DNA from: Diphasiastrum complanatum
Lineage: Eukaryota > Streptophyta > Lycopodiopsida > Lycopodiales > Lycopodiaceae
Assembly: GCA_029204225.1 (NCBI GenBank)
Contig: CM055111.1
Span: 48,225,594 to 48,289,593 of the forward strand
Length of the DNA stretch: 64,000 nt
Reading direction: 5' to 3'
The translations under genes were made by a program, and so were the position numbers. This document shows positions 31,191-42,626 of the stretch, piece after piece (the first letter of the stretch is position 1; every line of letters starts with the position of its first letter). The notes under the pieces are model-generated. The model saw only the letters and a program-made list of their open reading frames with translations. It had not been told where the DNA came from and ran no database searches.

Positions 31191-31435
31191 CACGCAAAGT
31201 ATCCACGCGACACCCCACACTTAGTCGATTTTCCAAAATTTTGTTCGCATGGAACATCCACACGTGGATTATCCATGCCAAAAAGTTTTTGAACACGCCT
31301 CCAGCCAGTCCACCGGTGTTTTTCTGACACGGTGCCGAAAAATCTATGCTCGTGGATTATCCACGCGAAATTGAATTTTGAAAATTCTGGCAACTGTTTG
31401 GGAGGGAAGCTTGGCGGCGCCATAAGGCAGGTTTC

Positions 31436-31497
31436 GCGTGGATAATCCACGCGTGGATAATCCACGCGTGGATGATCCACGCGTGGATGATCCACGC
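31436..31497. repeat. Four-unit array of a palindromic 15-mer
   Basis: Four head-to-tail units of GCGTGGATNATCCAC (N is A, A, G, G). Each unit is itself an inverted repeat GTGGAT-N-ATCCAC, so the array can pair in many registers. Further single copies lie at 31264-31276 (one mismatch) and 31352-31364. Confidence 0.93.
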
Positions 31498-31557
31498 AAA
31501 TTTCAGTTTGTACTGCTTCTTCACTGGACCGGACCGAACGTTAAAGATATCCATGTG

Positions 31558-31765
31558 GTTTTTTTTTTTTTGCTTGCATGTTGATAATGAAATGAAGTTA
31601 GTTAAATAAATATTTCTCTAAAGTGAATTGTATTATGATGAGGTTATATATTTTTTTTTCTAAAGTGAATTATATTATGATGAGTTTTTTTTTTTTTTTT
31701 TGCATGTTGATAATGAAATGGAATTAGTTAAATAAATATTTTTCTAAAGTGAATTATATTATGAT
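31558..31765. repeat. Imperfect tandem duplication with T runs
   Basis: Two full copies and one partial copy of a segment with a T run, GCATGTTGATAATGAAATG, GTTAAATAAATATTT and CTAAAGTGAATT.TATTATGATG (starting about 31560, 31660 partial, 31685). It abuts a candidate Copia LTR. Confidence 0.85.
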
Positions 31766-32660
31766 GTTCCTAGATGATTGGGATTTTTTATGACGTCAGC
31801 CACCTACTTCTGTAAGACAATTGACTCGAGCTACCAAGAGGGTAATTATGCATGATCTAAAGCTTTGATAGCCAGGGGTTTAGGGTCTACCCTAATGGCA
31901 CTCTACCCTAATCTCATATCCGAGATCATTTGATATGGATTGAGAGCTTATTTTGTACATACTTTGAGAGATTATCAAGAGATGGTGATTTTGGCAAGTT
32001 TGCTCTTTAATGAGGAATTGATGAATGATGAATGTGATGTTTTTTGTGTCTAATTAATATATCTGAATCTGAACAAAGTACTATACTTTCCACATGTGTG
32101 ACAGGATGTGAAGATCAATTATTTCTAGTTTTATTGTGGTGTTCAAAAGCTCTTGCCAATTAGATGCAAAATAGGTTGAATTGTGTGTAGGTTTTCTATC
32201 TATTAGATATAAGTGAAACATTTGATGCTTTTTCAATGTTTTAGTATCCGATTGAGGTTCATAACCTCTGATTTTAACATGGTATCAGAGCCCAAATGCA
32301 ACCATCAAGGCTCAAATACAAGAAAGAGAGAAGGAATTACAAGTTGATGATTGTTTAATTTTTATTGCTCTTATTACTACCTTAAGTTTGATGGTGTTCC
32401 TTCAAGTGTGAATGAAACTTTAGCAACAAAAGAGTGATTTGAAGCAATGAAAAGTGAGTATATGATGCATTGTTTGAGATACTTGTAAAATTATTGATCC
32501 TCCATCAAAGATACAAAATGTTACTGTTTGCAAATGGGTCTTTAAGATCAAGCTTAATCAAGATGGTAGTGTGAACAATTATAAAACAAGACTAGTTGCC
32601 AAGGGATATGCTCAATTCAAGGGGATTGACTATGATGAAACACTTGATTCAGTCATAGTT
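31765..32660 (+). mobile_element. Internally deleted Copia remnant
   Basis: A candidate LTR 31765-32279 ends GATTTTAACA and is followed by the primer site TGGTATCAGAGC (32280-32291). Only about 100 bp later the sequence is already in RT: VCKWVFKIKLNQDGS, TRLVAKGYAQFKGIDYDET (about 32526-32642). Gag, protease and integrase are missing. The next 370 bp (32660-33030) contain imperfect AATCAATTTCATT repeats and nothing else recognised. Confidence 0.7.
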
Positions 32661-33144
32661 TGTGGTGGTGATTTCATTAACTCACATGGTTTTAGTGATT
32701 TAATGCCTTTGCAACATTTCTTAAAAAATGAGAATTTTCTTGGAACATAAAATTGTACATCTATCTTCACCAACATTATTTCCAAAAAAATGGGATTGAA
32801 GTCAAACTATGTCTATTCTTTTCACTTACTTGACCAAAAATGAGATTCTATTTTGGCTAAATAGCTATCATTTGAAAACATTGCAAGAATCAATTTCATT
32901 CAGAATTGCAATAATCAATTTTTATTCAAAATTACAAAAATCAATTTCATTAGCGATAGCATCTTGCAATTCATCTCCTCTTAGATGATTTTCATCATCA
33001 GTCTCACTTTCAAAAAAAAAATTCATCATCCTAACTATTAGAGTCTCTATTCTCAACATTTATGGAAGTGGGTGCTTCAAGTATTGTTTGAAGATTTACT
33101 ACATCTCTAGGTAGCTCAATCTCATGGTTAAAATGAAGATTTTT

Positions 33145-33632
33145 TGTAAGGATCACCAAATGAAGATCTGACTAGATCCTGTTGCAAAACAACCAAAAGG
33201 ACACCTGTGGAGCAAAACCACCCATCCAAACCTAGATCCCTCCTGGAGTTTCCTCCTGGACCTAGCCCCCAAGCCATAGTGAAGAACCTAAGAGAGAGGA
33301 GGAGAAACAGACTCAATAAACTGAATTTCCAATAGGAGGATGGGCGAGTTTCCAATGGACGTATTCTCCTCAGAGAGAGAGAATATTCTCCCTAGGATTC
33401 CCATGCAACCTATATTGAGCTACTAACCTCTTATTCTTGCATTAAAGCTGTCATTCACTATGCATGTGCTCCTATGTCCAATTATAGGTCTAGGCCCTCA
33501 TATGATTATTAATTACTTTACAGGCCAAGCCCAGAATGACGAGGCATAACCAATAACCATATACACCTGGAGTGACCGGCTATCCACATTGGGAATTATT
33601 CTGATTCCCTTGTACAGGACATGGACATAACA
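33145..33632 (-). repeat. 3' LTR of element B
   Basis: 488 bp, TG...CA, near-identical to the copy at 34885. Confidence 0.85.
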
Positions 33633-34884
33633 TTCTTCCCCCCTTAAACCAGTTCTGTCCTTAGAACGAGTAACCAGGAAAAATCCAATTTGTATGTTTT
33701 TAACTCTTCCCATGAATCATTATCCTCAATTTGACCAACCAACCTAAGCAAGCACACAAAGATAGAACAATTTCTCAATTGTTTATCTCTGATCCTGAGT
33801 ACTCATTCAGGGTCCAAAGGTACATTGAGCGATAAATTTTTCAAATGGACAAAATCTTCAATACATCAAACTGTCATCATCATATAAACTAAATTTACAT
33901 GATACATCGGATGAGCAGTTGACCAAATCTGAAGATTAAGTTTAACAGCTAACAAATCAATCATTTAACTTTCACAATTACCCTGGAAATCAATCTTTAG
34001 TCTGATTTCAATATCAAATAAGTATTTAGAGATGGGATAATTATCAAATTATCTGTCTCTACAATGAAATACTATATCGACCTTTTAGTACACTAAAAAA
34101 TCAATTTCCCTATAGGGTTTGATTCTCTCCAATCTAATAACATCATCTTCATGTACCTCAATTTACATGAATTATTGGGTGAGTCCTCATCTTACATTGG
34201 AAATCAATGTTCAAAAGTTAAAGATCCAAAATAATTACAGTTCAAGACTATTCACAATTACTTGTAGACCTGTCATAAATGCTTCTTGGTACAAAACTCA
34301 TCCCACCAAAATCTCTTAGGAGATCCATCAAGATAAAAATGACTTCAACTCAATCTTGAGTAACCCAAATACTCTCCTGAGATAAGTGCTCTATTCCTAG
34401 CATTACATACCAAAAAATAGCAACTATTCAATCTTTATAGACTTAACTGCTCCTAATTAACCGGAGATTTTAGGCTGAAAAAACTGTATACGAGCATTCC
34501 TTGACTACAATCTGTAAAGGTAAGCAAAATCTTCATAAGTAAACAATTACTTAATGAAAATGCCTGTGAGATCCCCTTATAGACCAGCATAAAACTATTC
34601 TACTAGATTTACATTATTCTTGGTCCTTATTGATCCCCAGAGTAAGAAATGCTTCTTAATTGACAAATTCACAAAATCTTCAACTAAAAATGAAGGGAAG
34701 AGTGCTCTTAACAATTGACTGATTTCAACTCAATAAGATCATTCACTTTATAAGTCATTTCTGTTTGATCAATAACCAATGAATTGGAACAAATCGAAAA
34801 CGTCCATGGTTTCTTCAAATTTTATGTAAACTGGGATTTCCAAATTCCATTCAATATGGACCTAAACTGTGAAAATTGACCAAA

Positions 34885-35363
34885 CACCAAATGAAGATCT
34901 GACTAGATCCTGTTGCAAAAAACCAAAAGGACACCTGTGGAGCAAAACCACCCATCCAAACCTAGATCCCTCCTGGAGTTTCCTCCTGGACCTAGCCCCC
35001 AAGCCATAGTGAAGAACCTAAGAGAGAGGAGGAGAAACAGGCTCAAGAAACTGAATTTCCAATAGGAGGATGGGGGAGTTTCCAATGGACATATTCTCCT
35101 CATGAGAGAGAGAATATTCTCCCTAGGATTCCCATGCAACCTATATTGAGCTATTAACCTCCTATTCTTGCATTAAAACAATCATTCACTACGCATGTGC
35201 TCCTATGTCCAATTAGAGGTCTGGGCCCTCATATGATTATTAATTACTTTACAGGCCAAGCCCGGAATGACGAGGCATAACCAATAACCATATGCACCTA
35301 GAGTGACCGGCTATCCACATTAGGAATTATTCTGATTCCCTTGTACAGGACATGGATGTAACA
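34885..35363 (-). repeat. 5' LTR of element B
   Basis: About 479 bp of shared sequence; its inner terminus has diverged or been deleted. Confidence 0.83.
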
Positions 35364-37177
35364 TTTTCCATTTCATTCTCAACATTTGCACCCTCAAATA
35401 CTCGTCGTGAACGTGGTTCAACTTGAGCTACAAACCACCATATCTTGTTTAGTCGATTTGGTTGAAAAAACACCTACAAAAATTATTATTTTAGAACGTA
35501 TCGAAAACTCAAATACTGAAGTCACTTGCAATAAAATGAAAAACATGATAGCATAGCATGTGCACCTACTCACAATGACGAGGCAACACCAACGTGTCAA
35601 AGGACTCCATGCTCAATGTTTTTGATGAATCAATCGCAAAAAATCCACTTGGATCCGATTTTACGGTTGCATTTGGCCCTCTACAAACTACCTTGAACCA
35701 TTTCACATCAAATAAAAAATAGTGTCCACTTTCACCAAATGACACATCATAAATATTCTGTATAGTTCCTACGTATTCTATGTCTCCTGAGATGGGATTC
35801 CGATCTTGTGCACTGCTTTGACTTTCTTGTTGGAAAGATGCTATTACACCACAATCGTGTGTGCGTCTCTTGTTATCAATCCTTTCAACATGAAAGTCGA
35901 AACCAAAAGCTCATATAGCATTATACATTTTGCACTGCCACATGACAAACATGAATCTCATAAATAATCACTGTAAATGAACATGGTGTTTCAAAATGAT
36001 TAAACAAATATTATTATAAAATACGCGTTTGATATTTTTTGTCCCTCTTTTGTTGCTTTTTGTAGTGTGCCATGCATCCACATAATAATGCATTGCTTGG
36101 CCAATGGCTCAACATCATGTGAACTTGTGGCCATGTGTCTACCTCTATTCTGTCGTTGGCACTTTCTAGACAAGGCCCTCTCGTTTTTCTCTTCTTCATA
36201 TAGGTCTAACCATTTATCCATAACTCCACAATTATAAAGCATAATGTAAAAAAAATTTCTCGTTGGAAGGGTGTCAACCTATGGACCTTTCCCATCCCTT
36301 GAGGTTTTTCACCAGTTACCTCTTCGGCTTCCTCATCACGCCACAATAGTGGAGCAGATGGATGTAGTTGGTGCAAATTTTCAGTAACGTAAAAGAGAGA
36401 TTCATGTACTAACCATCCCTCTGACATGCTACCTTCAGGCCTTGCCTTTTGACGCACAAAATCTTTTAAGACTTTCATGTATCTTTCCATAAAGAACATC
36501 CACCTAAAAAGTCACAAATGGTTAAAAATAAGTGTTTTATTTAATGAGTTCATGTATCAATTGATTTAGTTTAAATACACATGCAAAAAGAAAATTTATG
36601 CACTTATACCTAGTGTGCACTGGACCAACAATAGAAACTTCTTCAACCAAGTGCACCAATAAATGCACTTGCGAGTCCATGATGGAAGTCGAAAAATATC
36701 TCTCAAACAAGCACACAATCTCCACCATATCCTCATGTCTCTTGTGAAGATCCAACTCATGGATTTCTTTTGAACACATCCATCTGCAACATATTCAATC
36801 CATTTTATATCTATTTGAATTTCCAGTCAATAAATACTAAATAAAAAATTACACCAAGTACATGTAAATACCTGACAATGATTGATAGTTTGTATATGGT
36901 CTCACAAGTATCTTTTGACAAGCATCCGTGAATTGACAATGGATAGATGAATTGAATCATCTTTAGCCAATCACAAGATTTGAGACCTTGCAACTTTCCA
37001 TCCACTGTGAATGATGACCGTAGAAAATGGGCAAAACCAATTGGTGTTCTAATGTCATGAATAATGGAGCGCACATGGTTAAGCTCCTCCTTAGTAAATG
37101 TCCAAGGTACTTTTGGAGCATGATCTTCACTCCCATACTTCACTACTTTTTAACTCTTAAAGTTTTTATTTGATACA

Positions 37178-38315
37178 ATGTCTTCAAGTGGTAGGTCAAG
37201 TGGGAGACCATCTAGGAGAAGAGCTCGTGAGGAGCCCGAAGAATATAATCAAGAGTGGTTTGAGAATCTATCTCCTCAACAAAGAGATAGAATAAAAAAT
37301 CTTGTGTGATCTTCTTTGGGTGAATCATCCGAGAGAAAAGATTCTGAAGATGCCCCTTCCCAGGAATCGTGTAGTGTGTATTATGATCTTAATTCACGTG
37401 GTGGACAGTTATAACGTGGTGGAGTTATAAAAAATACGCGTGGCAATGTAGTTCATGCATGTTGCGTGATTTAGTTGCTTTATATTTTGGTAAAGATTAC
37501 ATGATGGATTGGTCCTCCCAATCGCTTCAAGACAAAAATAAAATAATAGAGACTTTATATTCTGAATTCCCTTGATCCAATGCTTTTAGTAGGACTTGGG
37601 CCTTGAATTCAATGTGCCTTTGGATTTGAAACACAAGGCAATTGATGAGAAGAGCCGTGAGGAATCCCAAAAATCCCACGAAGCCTGGATGGTGCTCCAA
37701 AAGGGATTGGAGGAAGGTGAAAGGGGAATTGTTGCAAAACAATCCCCAAAAGTATGAACAACAACGTAGGGCTACCGCCGAGAAGCTCTTAAAACATGGC
37801 CAAAGTCACTTGGGATCAGGAGGAAGGGGCAATCTAGAGGCCCAATTTGTAAGTGCAATATTTTTTACTATGATTCTATATTTGTAGTGAGATTGTTAAT
37901 GTTTTTTATTGCTAAACTATGTTTTTTTGTTGAATGTAGCTTACTGATTTTAGAAGACACATGACCGCTACGGAGGACAAACAAGGTTACGATCATGGAT
38001 ATGCCGGCCTTAAGGCTTTTATGGAATCCCATGGATTGTTTCCAATCGTAAACTCTTAACCTTTATTGTTTTGTGATTGTTTACTTTGTGGTTTACAAGT
38101 AAGTTTAATCTCAATTTAATTGAATCTTTGATTCTATTTTGTAGAGAGGCCCTACAACTTCAAGAGTTCATGATGTGGAAGAAAATGTGGAAAATATTGA
38201 GGAGCAAAATGTGGAAGAGAACATGAATGAGAGCGAAGGGGAGTTTGAAGATGTGGACACCAACATACACCTACAAGACGAAGGAAGTGAGGAGGGAGGA
38301 AGTGATGATGAGTAG
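37178..38315 (+). pseudogene. Second transposon ORF (TNP1/TNPA-like), divergent from TNP2
   Basis: ATG at 37178 gives MSSSGRSSGRPSRRRAREEP then EYNQEWFENLSPQQRDRIKN, broken by TGA near 37307. Downstream are QQRRATAEKLLKHGQSHLGS (about 37762-37821) and, after a GTAAGT...GTAG intron (37849-37940), LTDFRRHMTATEDKQGYDHG. After a second intron comes an acidic tail ending EEGGSDDE and TAG at 38315. A basic, GS-motif protein with acidic tail next to TNP2 suggests the second CACTA protein, which binds subterminal repeats; I am not sure. The first part may hold further introns rather than stops. Confidence 0.42.
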
Positions 38316-38738
38316 AGTTTTTAAATTAAATGTAAGGCCTTGTAGAAGGCAATGTATGAAGGGAGAATTTATTCTCTCATCAATGTACTTTTTTTTAAAT
38401 CATCAATATAATATTTTGGCACTACATCATTCTTGCAAAAAAATTGAATGCATGTATTTTTAATTTATGAATGCAAATGTATATTCTATTGAATGCACGT
38501 TTATTGAATGCAAATGTATCTATTGATGTATTCAATGCAATGTATAGTCTATTTAATACACATCTAAGGATTGCAAATGTATCTATTGATGAATTCAATG
38601 CAATGTATCTATTTTAGCACATGATTTGCATGCTAGAATGCACAATAGAAAGAAATGGAAAGCACAATGGAAAGTAATGAAAACCACAATATAATACATC
38701 AATAGATAACACATTAAGTTATCAACTAAATATCAAAT
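38316..38738. repeat. AT-rich stretch with recurring TGAATGCAAATGTAT motif
   Basis: Several imperfect copies of TTGAATGCAAATGTAT and of ATTCAATGCAATGTAT, its partial reverse, between about 38440 and 38610. Recurring subterminal motifs are typical beside CACTA genes, but no CACTA terminus was found. Confidence 0.5.
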
Positions 38739-39096
38739 GACTATCTTCCACTGAATCAGAGTATATCGCAGCCTCTCAAGCTACAAAGCAAGCAATTTGA
38801 TTGAGAAACTTTCTCTCATATATCAGTCTGAATTAATATGCTCCGACGACATTATTTTTTTATGATCAAAGTGCCATTGCTTTATTAGCCAACCCTAGGA
38901 TTCCAGGAGTAAGCACATTGAACTCAAGTATCACTTCGTCAAAAGCAAATTTCTCAACAAGGAGGTAGACTTGCAGTACTATAGAACACAAGATATGACA
39001 ACAGATATTTTTACCAAAGCATTAAGCTTGGAAGCACACAGAAGGTTTTGTGTTGAACTAAGTTTGAAGGTCAAGGCATTCAAGAATTCAGATTAA
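38739..39096 (+). pseudogene. Copia RNase H C-terminal fragment
   Basis: Reads through several frames: TESEYIAASQATKQAI-like start, LFFYDQSAIALLANPRIPG, HIELKYHFVKS-like, then TTDIFTKALSLEAHRRFCV, the Copia RNase H end just before the polypurine tract. Confidence 0.72.
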
Positions 39097-39103
39097 GGGG
39101 GAG

Positions 39104-40359
39104 TGTTGGATTATTCTCCTTCCTACTAATCGACTAATCGATTTTAGTCTTCGTCCATTGTTTATCCAGTTCTCCCGTGTTTTTTCAGTTTGTAGAATTA
39201 CAAGAGTTTTTACACAATCTGTAGAAATACACGGAGTTCGACAATAGTGTCGCGTTTTTCGCATTTTTTGCCTGTCAAGAATCTCGTGTAAAAATGCAGT
39301 TTTGCCTTCGTATTTTTCGCCAACAGGTTTTCACGTGTACAAAGGCAGCTTCGCTTTTTTCCTTTTTTTATTTTTCAAACTGCCTCAAATTGCTAAGGCA
39401 ATTACTTCGGCAAAGTATTGGGTCCTACCCCAGTTTCTGGAGAACGAGCTTTTGCGACACAATCGCAATTTTCGCAAAATGCCAGAAGCCTCAAATGCTA
39501 AGGAAAAGACTCTACTGAAGACCTTCGCATTTTTCGCCCTTCGAGATTTTCTCTCACTTCGGTTTTTTTTGTTTTTTCTCTGATGACAGTTTAACGTTCA
39601 TTTCTACAGAGCGACAATTTCGCTCATTTATGCAGACAAACTATTTATGACAATTTTGTCGCCGCTTATCAGTAATCAATTTTTGAGAAAGAACTAGATG
39701 AATGCCAATGGATCCAGCCAACTAGCAGTCACATTTGACGACCTAACTACTTAGTATAAATCAAATTTTCATACATCTCATTATCAAGACTTACACAAGA
39801 AGTCCAAAATCATGAATTGTAAAGGAGCTGAGTGTTATTACACGACGCTTCGTGCGCTCTTATCAAGCAGATCATTCACGACCAGAAATTATTGTAGATA
39901 GCTCTCTATCAAGCTTTCAAGCTTGAACTCTCTTGAGCACTGTAGCTCAGTCTTTTAGAGATTATTTTAGAGTTGCTATTCTGCTTAGCAGCAGAGTCGT
40001 TTATTTCGGACTTATTCTCAGTTACTCAGAGATAGCTTTAGAGTGTGTGGTTTCTATCCGCTATTGTTTTGCGCTCATTAGGATCTGATCTTGTTTTCCT
40101 GAATTGATACTATCTTCTTATTGTGTCCAGTATGTGTCAGAATGCATGCATCTTTGTATTGCTTTTGTAACTGATAGAAATTGTCTGAGAATTCAATACT
40201 TTATATTTGGCTACGTAATCACTTAGTATCTAGCAAAAGTTAGTTTCTAAAGATTGAATGTGATTATCATGACTACTGCTTTGTTCAATTTTTGATAGGC
40301 ATAGTCATGCATTGGAAGTAGGAAGTTTCCACACTATATTATCCCACCTATTTCTAACA
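39104..40359 (+). repeat. Copia LTR (1256 bp)
   Basis: Starts TGTTGGATTATTC after the polypurine tract and ends TTTCTAACA before the primer site. Contains repeated TTTTTCGC motifs (39250-39540). Related to the LTR of fragment 1 (6540-7929). Confidence 0.85.
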
Positions 40360-40659
40360 TGGTATCAGAGCAATACCTGCATGGTATCAAATCATACTAT
40401 CATAGTATTAGTGTTAGATCACTACTTCTTTATCTGAACTGATACGATATCAGATCTGTGATCTCTATCAAGGCCTAATACTATCATGGTATCAAAGTTA
40501 TGCGCATGTGAAGCTCTAATACTTGATATCTTTCGCGATATCAAATTGATATCATATTCTTCAGGTCATCTCATCCTTTCAGTATCATAGAATTGTTTTC
40601 CTATTGTTGGCATTACTATATCTTAGCGTCATCGATACAATCAACAGACTAAGTTCCAA

Positions 40660-41283
40660 ATGGATTCTCAAAGTAAAGTTAGTCTTATCACAGACAAGCT
40701 GAAGGGATCCAATTATCATTTGTGGAAATTTAAGATGAAGACCTTGCTGATTGCCAATGGATTGTGGGATGTTGTTATAGGTACAGAAGTAAAGCCTAAA
40801 GACAACACAGAAGACTCAAAGTGAAAAGCGAAGGATGGTAAAGCTTTCGTGCTCATCATCCTTAATATATCAGATACTCAGATTGGACACATAGCTGAAA
40901 CCAGAACTTCAAAAGAAGTTTGGGACATCCTGAACTCACTATATGATGTGAGGGACGTAACTACCAAGTTACATCTACGAAGGAAATTTTTCACATTCAA
41001 GATGTCTAATGGTGATTCTCTTCAGACTCACATTAACCAGTTTAAGAATCTCTTGCAACAGATGGCCGCTGTCAGATCAGTCATAGATGATCAAGATGCA
41101 ATTATGACATTGCTTTCAAGTCTGCCCTCTACATATGAGAACTGGGTGATGATCATATCGACACACTCAAATTTAACTCTTACCAGAGTTATCCCTATGT
41201 TGTTGCAAGAAGACAATCGAAGAAGTCAAGACACTTTGTCTACTTCCTCCTCTCAGGCTCTGTATGTCAACAAAGGCTCTATA
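40660..41283 (+). pseudogene. Copia gag, second copy, TGA at codon 55
   Basis: MDSQSKVSLITDKLKGSNYH, then LWKFKMKTLLIANGLWDVV; codon 55 is TGA (40822-40824), the same position as in the 8073 copy. After it the frame stays open (40849-41304) with EVWDILNSLYDVRDVTTKLH, LLQQMAAVRSVIDDQDAIMT, LLQEDNRRSQ. Truncated at about 41280, before the zinc knuckle. Confidence 0.85.
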
Positions 41284-41375
41284 GTAGCCTTTTTATCCTC
41301 ATAGATATAAGGTGAAGAGACACAATCTGTCACTTCAATATAAACTAAATTTGCTTCTTTAATTACATATGTACA

Positions 41376-41530
41376 CCCATAATTGAGGCTCGCTTACGGA
41401 GACTCAGGCATAATTTAAGCTCACTTCTGGAGACTCACCCATAATTTAGGCTCGCTTGTGGAGACTCACCCATAATTTAGGCTCGCTTGTGGAGACTCAC
41501 TTACAATTTAGGCTCACTTGTGGAGACTCA
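41376..41530. repeat. Five tandem copies of a 31-bp unit
   Basis: Units start at 41376, 41407, 41438, 41469 and 41500, each of the form CCCATAATTTAGGCTCGC... TGGAGACTCA. Units 3 and 4 are identical; 1, 2 and 5 carry substitutions. The remaining sequence to 41930 has a possible minus-strand remnant (VLQVEEIKINDSFKAF) of unknown origin. Confidence 0.93.
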
Positions 41531-41930
41531 CCTATTGAATCATTCATAAGGAGGTCACTCTCTTCACAACTAGCTCTTTACTCTCTGTGAAGACCGAATC
41601 CTCTATGTATGGACATAGAGATATTCCCTTTGCAGCTATATCTAAGAGGTTGTGATTAGGTAATGAAGTGGTCAAGCGGCCATCAGTATCTATATGTTTA
41701 AAACTCATGGTTTTAGCAATTTCTTTCCCAAAATTCTCATCTTTTTTTGTCTCTTTTTAAAACGCTTTGAAAGAATCATTGATTTTGATCTCCTCTACTT
41801 GCAAAACATTCCTTGTGTTGTCGTCAGAGGGTATGGAACAAACTTTTGATGGTATTAGAGAAATATTTCTAGACTCTTGTTTATTTTCTGCTATCTCATG
41901 TTTCTTACTTGGCAACAATGGTGGTGGATC

Positions 41931-42612
41931 TGTAAAAATTACAGCAAATAAGGATCCTAAAACACTTGAAATGATGAGGGAAACAATAGATTATGATTTC
42001 ATAAGATTAGCACAAGTTGAACCATCAAAATCCATCAAAAATCTATGCTTGAACCTCACTAAATGGCCCAAATCCTTGAAGAAGGCTTCACACGTGTGAA
42101 AGTACGGCCTCCCACAGTCTGAGTACTGTACACCAGACCTACATTCAATCCTATAATCATTAGTAATCACAAGTACTCAAACAATTATGAACATAGAGAG
42201 CAATTGCACCATTATGAGAGAAAAAACATGAAATTGCTTGATTGATTTTGGTGAGATATCATCACCTATATATACATGATCCATCACGGTTTTGGGCAGG
42301 TATGAGTAGCCCTAAACCTATCCCTAATGCTAATTTTGGTGGATCTTTCATCCCTACCAAGTTAGGGTTGGAATCTTGGAGATCCCTCAACAATGCAAAA
42401 ATTACCAAAAATAGCTCCTATTTTTTCTCCCTTGTATCTAAGCATAATTTGGACTCATTCCAAAGGTTCTAACACTTAGGTCTACTTGAGAACATCCTTA
42501 TGAATGGAATCCTATGCTATTTGGCACGTGTGACAAGCCACATCATGACCATCTAACTATTTACAAGTCATATGACCAAAACTAGTCAAGCTAGAATTGT
42601 GAATTTTTAACA
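41931..42612 (-). repeat. 3' LTR of intact Copia element
   Basis: 682 bp, TGTAAAAATTAC... to ...TTTTTAACA on the plus strand; contains CCTATATATACATG, a likely TATA region. Confidence 0.93.
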
Positions 42613-42626
42613 CTCCTCCTCACTAT

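Larger units (their letters stand above)
33145..35363 (-). mobile_element. Small LTR element B (deleted chromovirus-type Gypsy)
   Basis: Direct repeats 33145-33632 and 34885-35363 and a polypurine tract AAGGGGGGAAGAA beside the left LTR (33633-33645). The interior resembles that of element A (GTTCTGTCC, then RSKDRTGLRGEECY-like tail on the minus strand). The interior is about 1.25 kb with no long ORF. The inner edge of the right LTR has lost its last bases and no clear primer site is left. Flanks read AAAAA/GAAAA on the minus strand, a near target duplication inside the CACTA gene. Confidence 0.8.
33031..37143 (-). pseudogene. CACTA transposase (TNP2-like), C-terminal half, split by element B
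   Basis: Minus strand. From 37143: a DUF4218-type region with WTFTKEELNHVRSIIHDIRT, GLKSCDWLKMIQ, DSQVHLLVHLVEEVSIVGPV and ERYMKVLKDFVRQKARPEGS, in exon-like blocks separated by short AT-rich introns. Then (about 35890-35570) a DUF4216-type region with GFDFHVERID, YVGTIQNIYDVSF and FDVKWFKVVCRGPNAT. A last exon (from about 35460) begins VFFQPNRLNKIWWFVAQVEP; it is cut at 35364 by element B and resumes at 33144, ending at TAG 33031. TNP2 cuts and pastes CACTA elements. The catalytic N-terminal half is absent. Confidence 0.78.
38739..41290 (+). mobile_element. Copia fragment 2 in internal-LTR-internal order
   Basis: A Copia RNase H end (38739-39096), a polypurine tract AAGGGGGAG, one complete LTR (39104-40359), a primer site TGGTATCAGAGC (40360-40371) and gag (from 40660), all plus strand. 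A single LTR between the 3' end and the 5' end of an element is the product expected from recombination between adjacent copies or from tandem insertion. The gag stops at about 41280, where unrelated sequence begins. Confidence 0.82.

Noticed and set aside
41376..41530. Possible CRISPR-like array of 31-bp repeats
   Set aside because: Units are contiguous without spacers and the context is a plant genome; it is a minisatellite.
42242..42472. 76-codon ORF repeated at 47718-47948 as a duplicated small gene
   Set aside because: Both copies are the same stretch of the two Copia LTRs.
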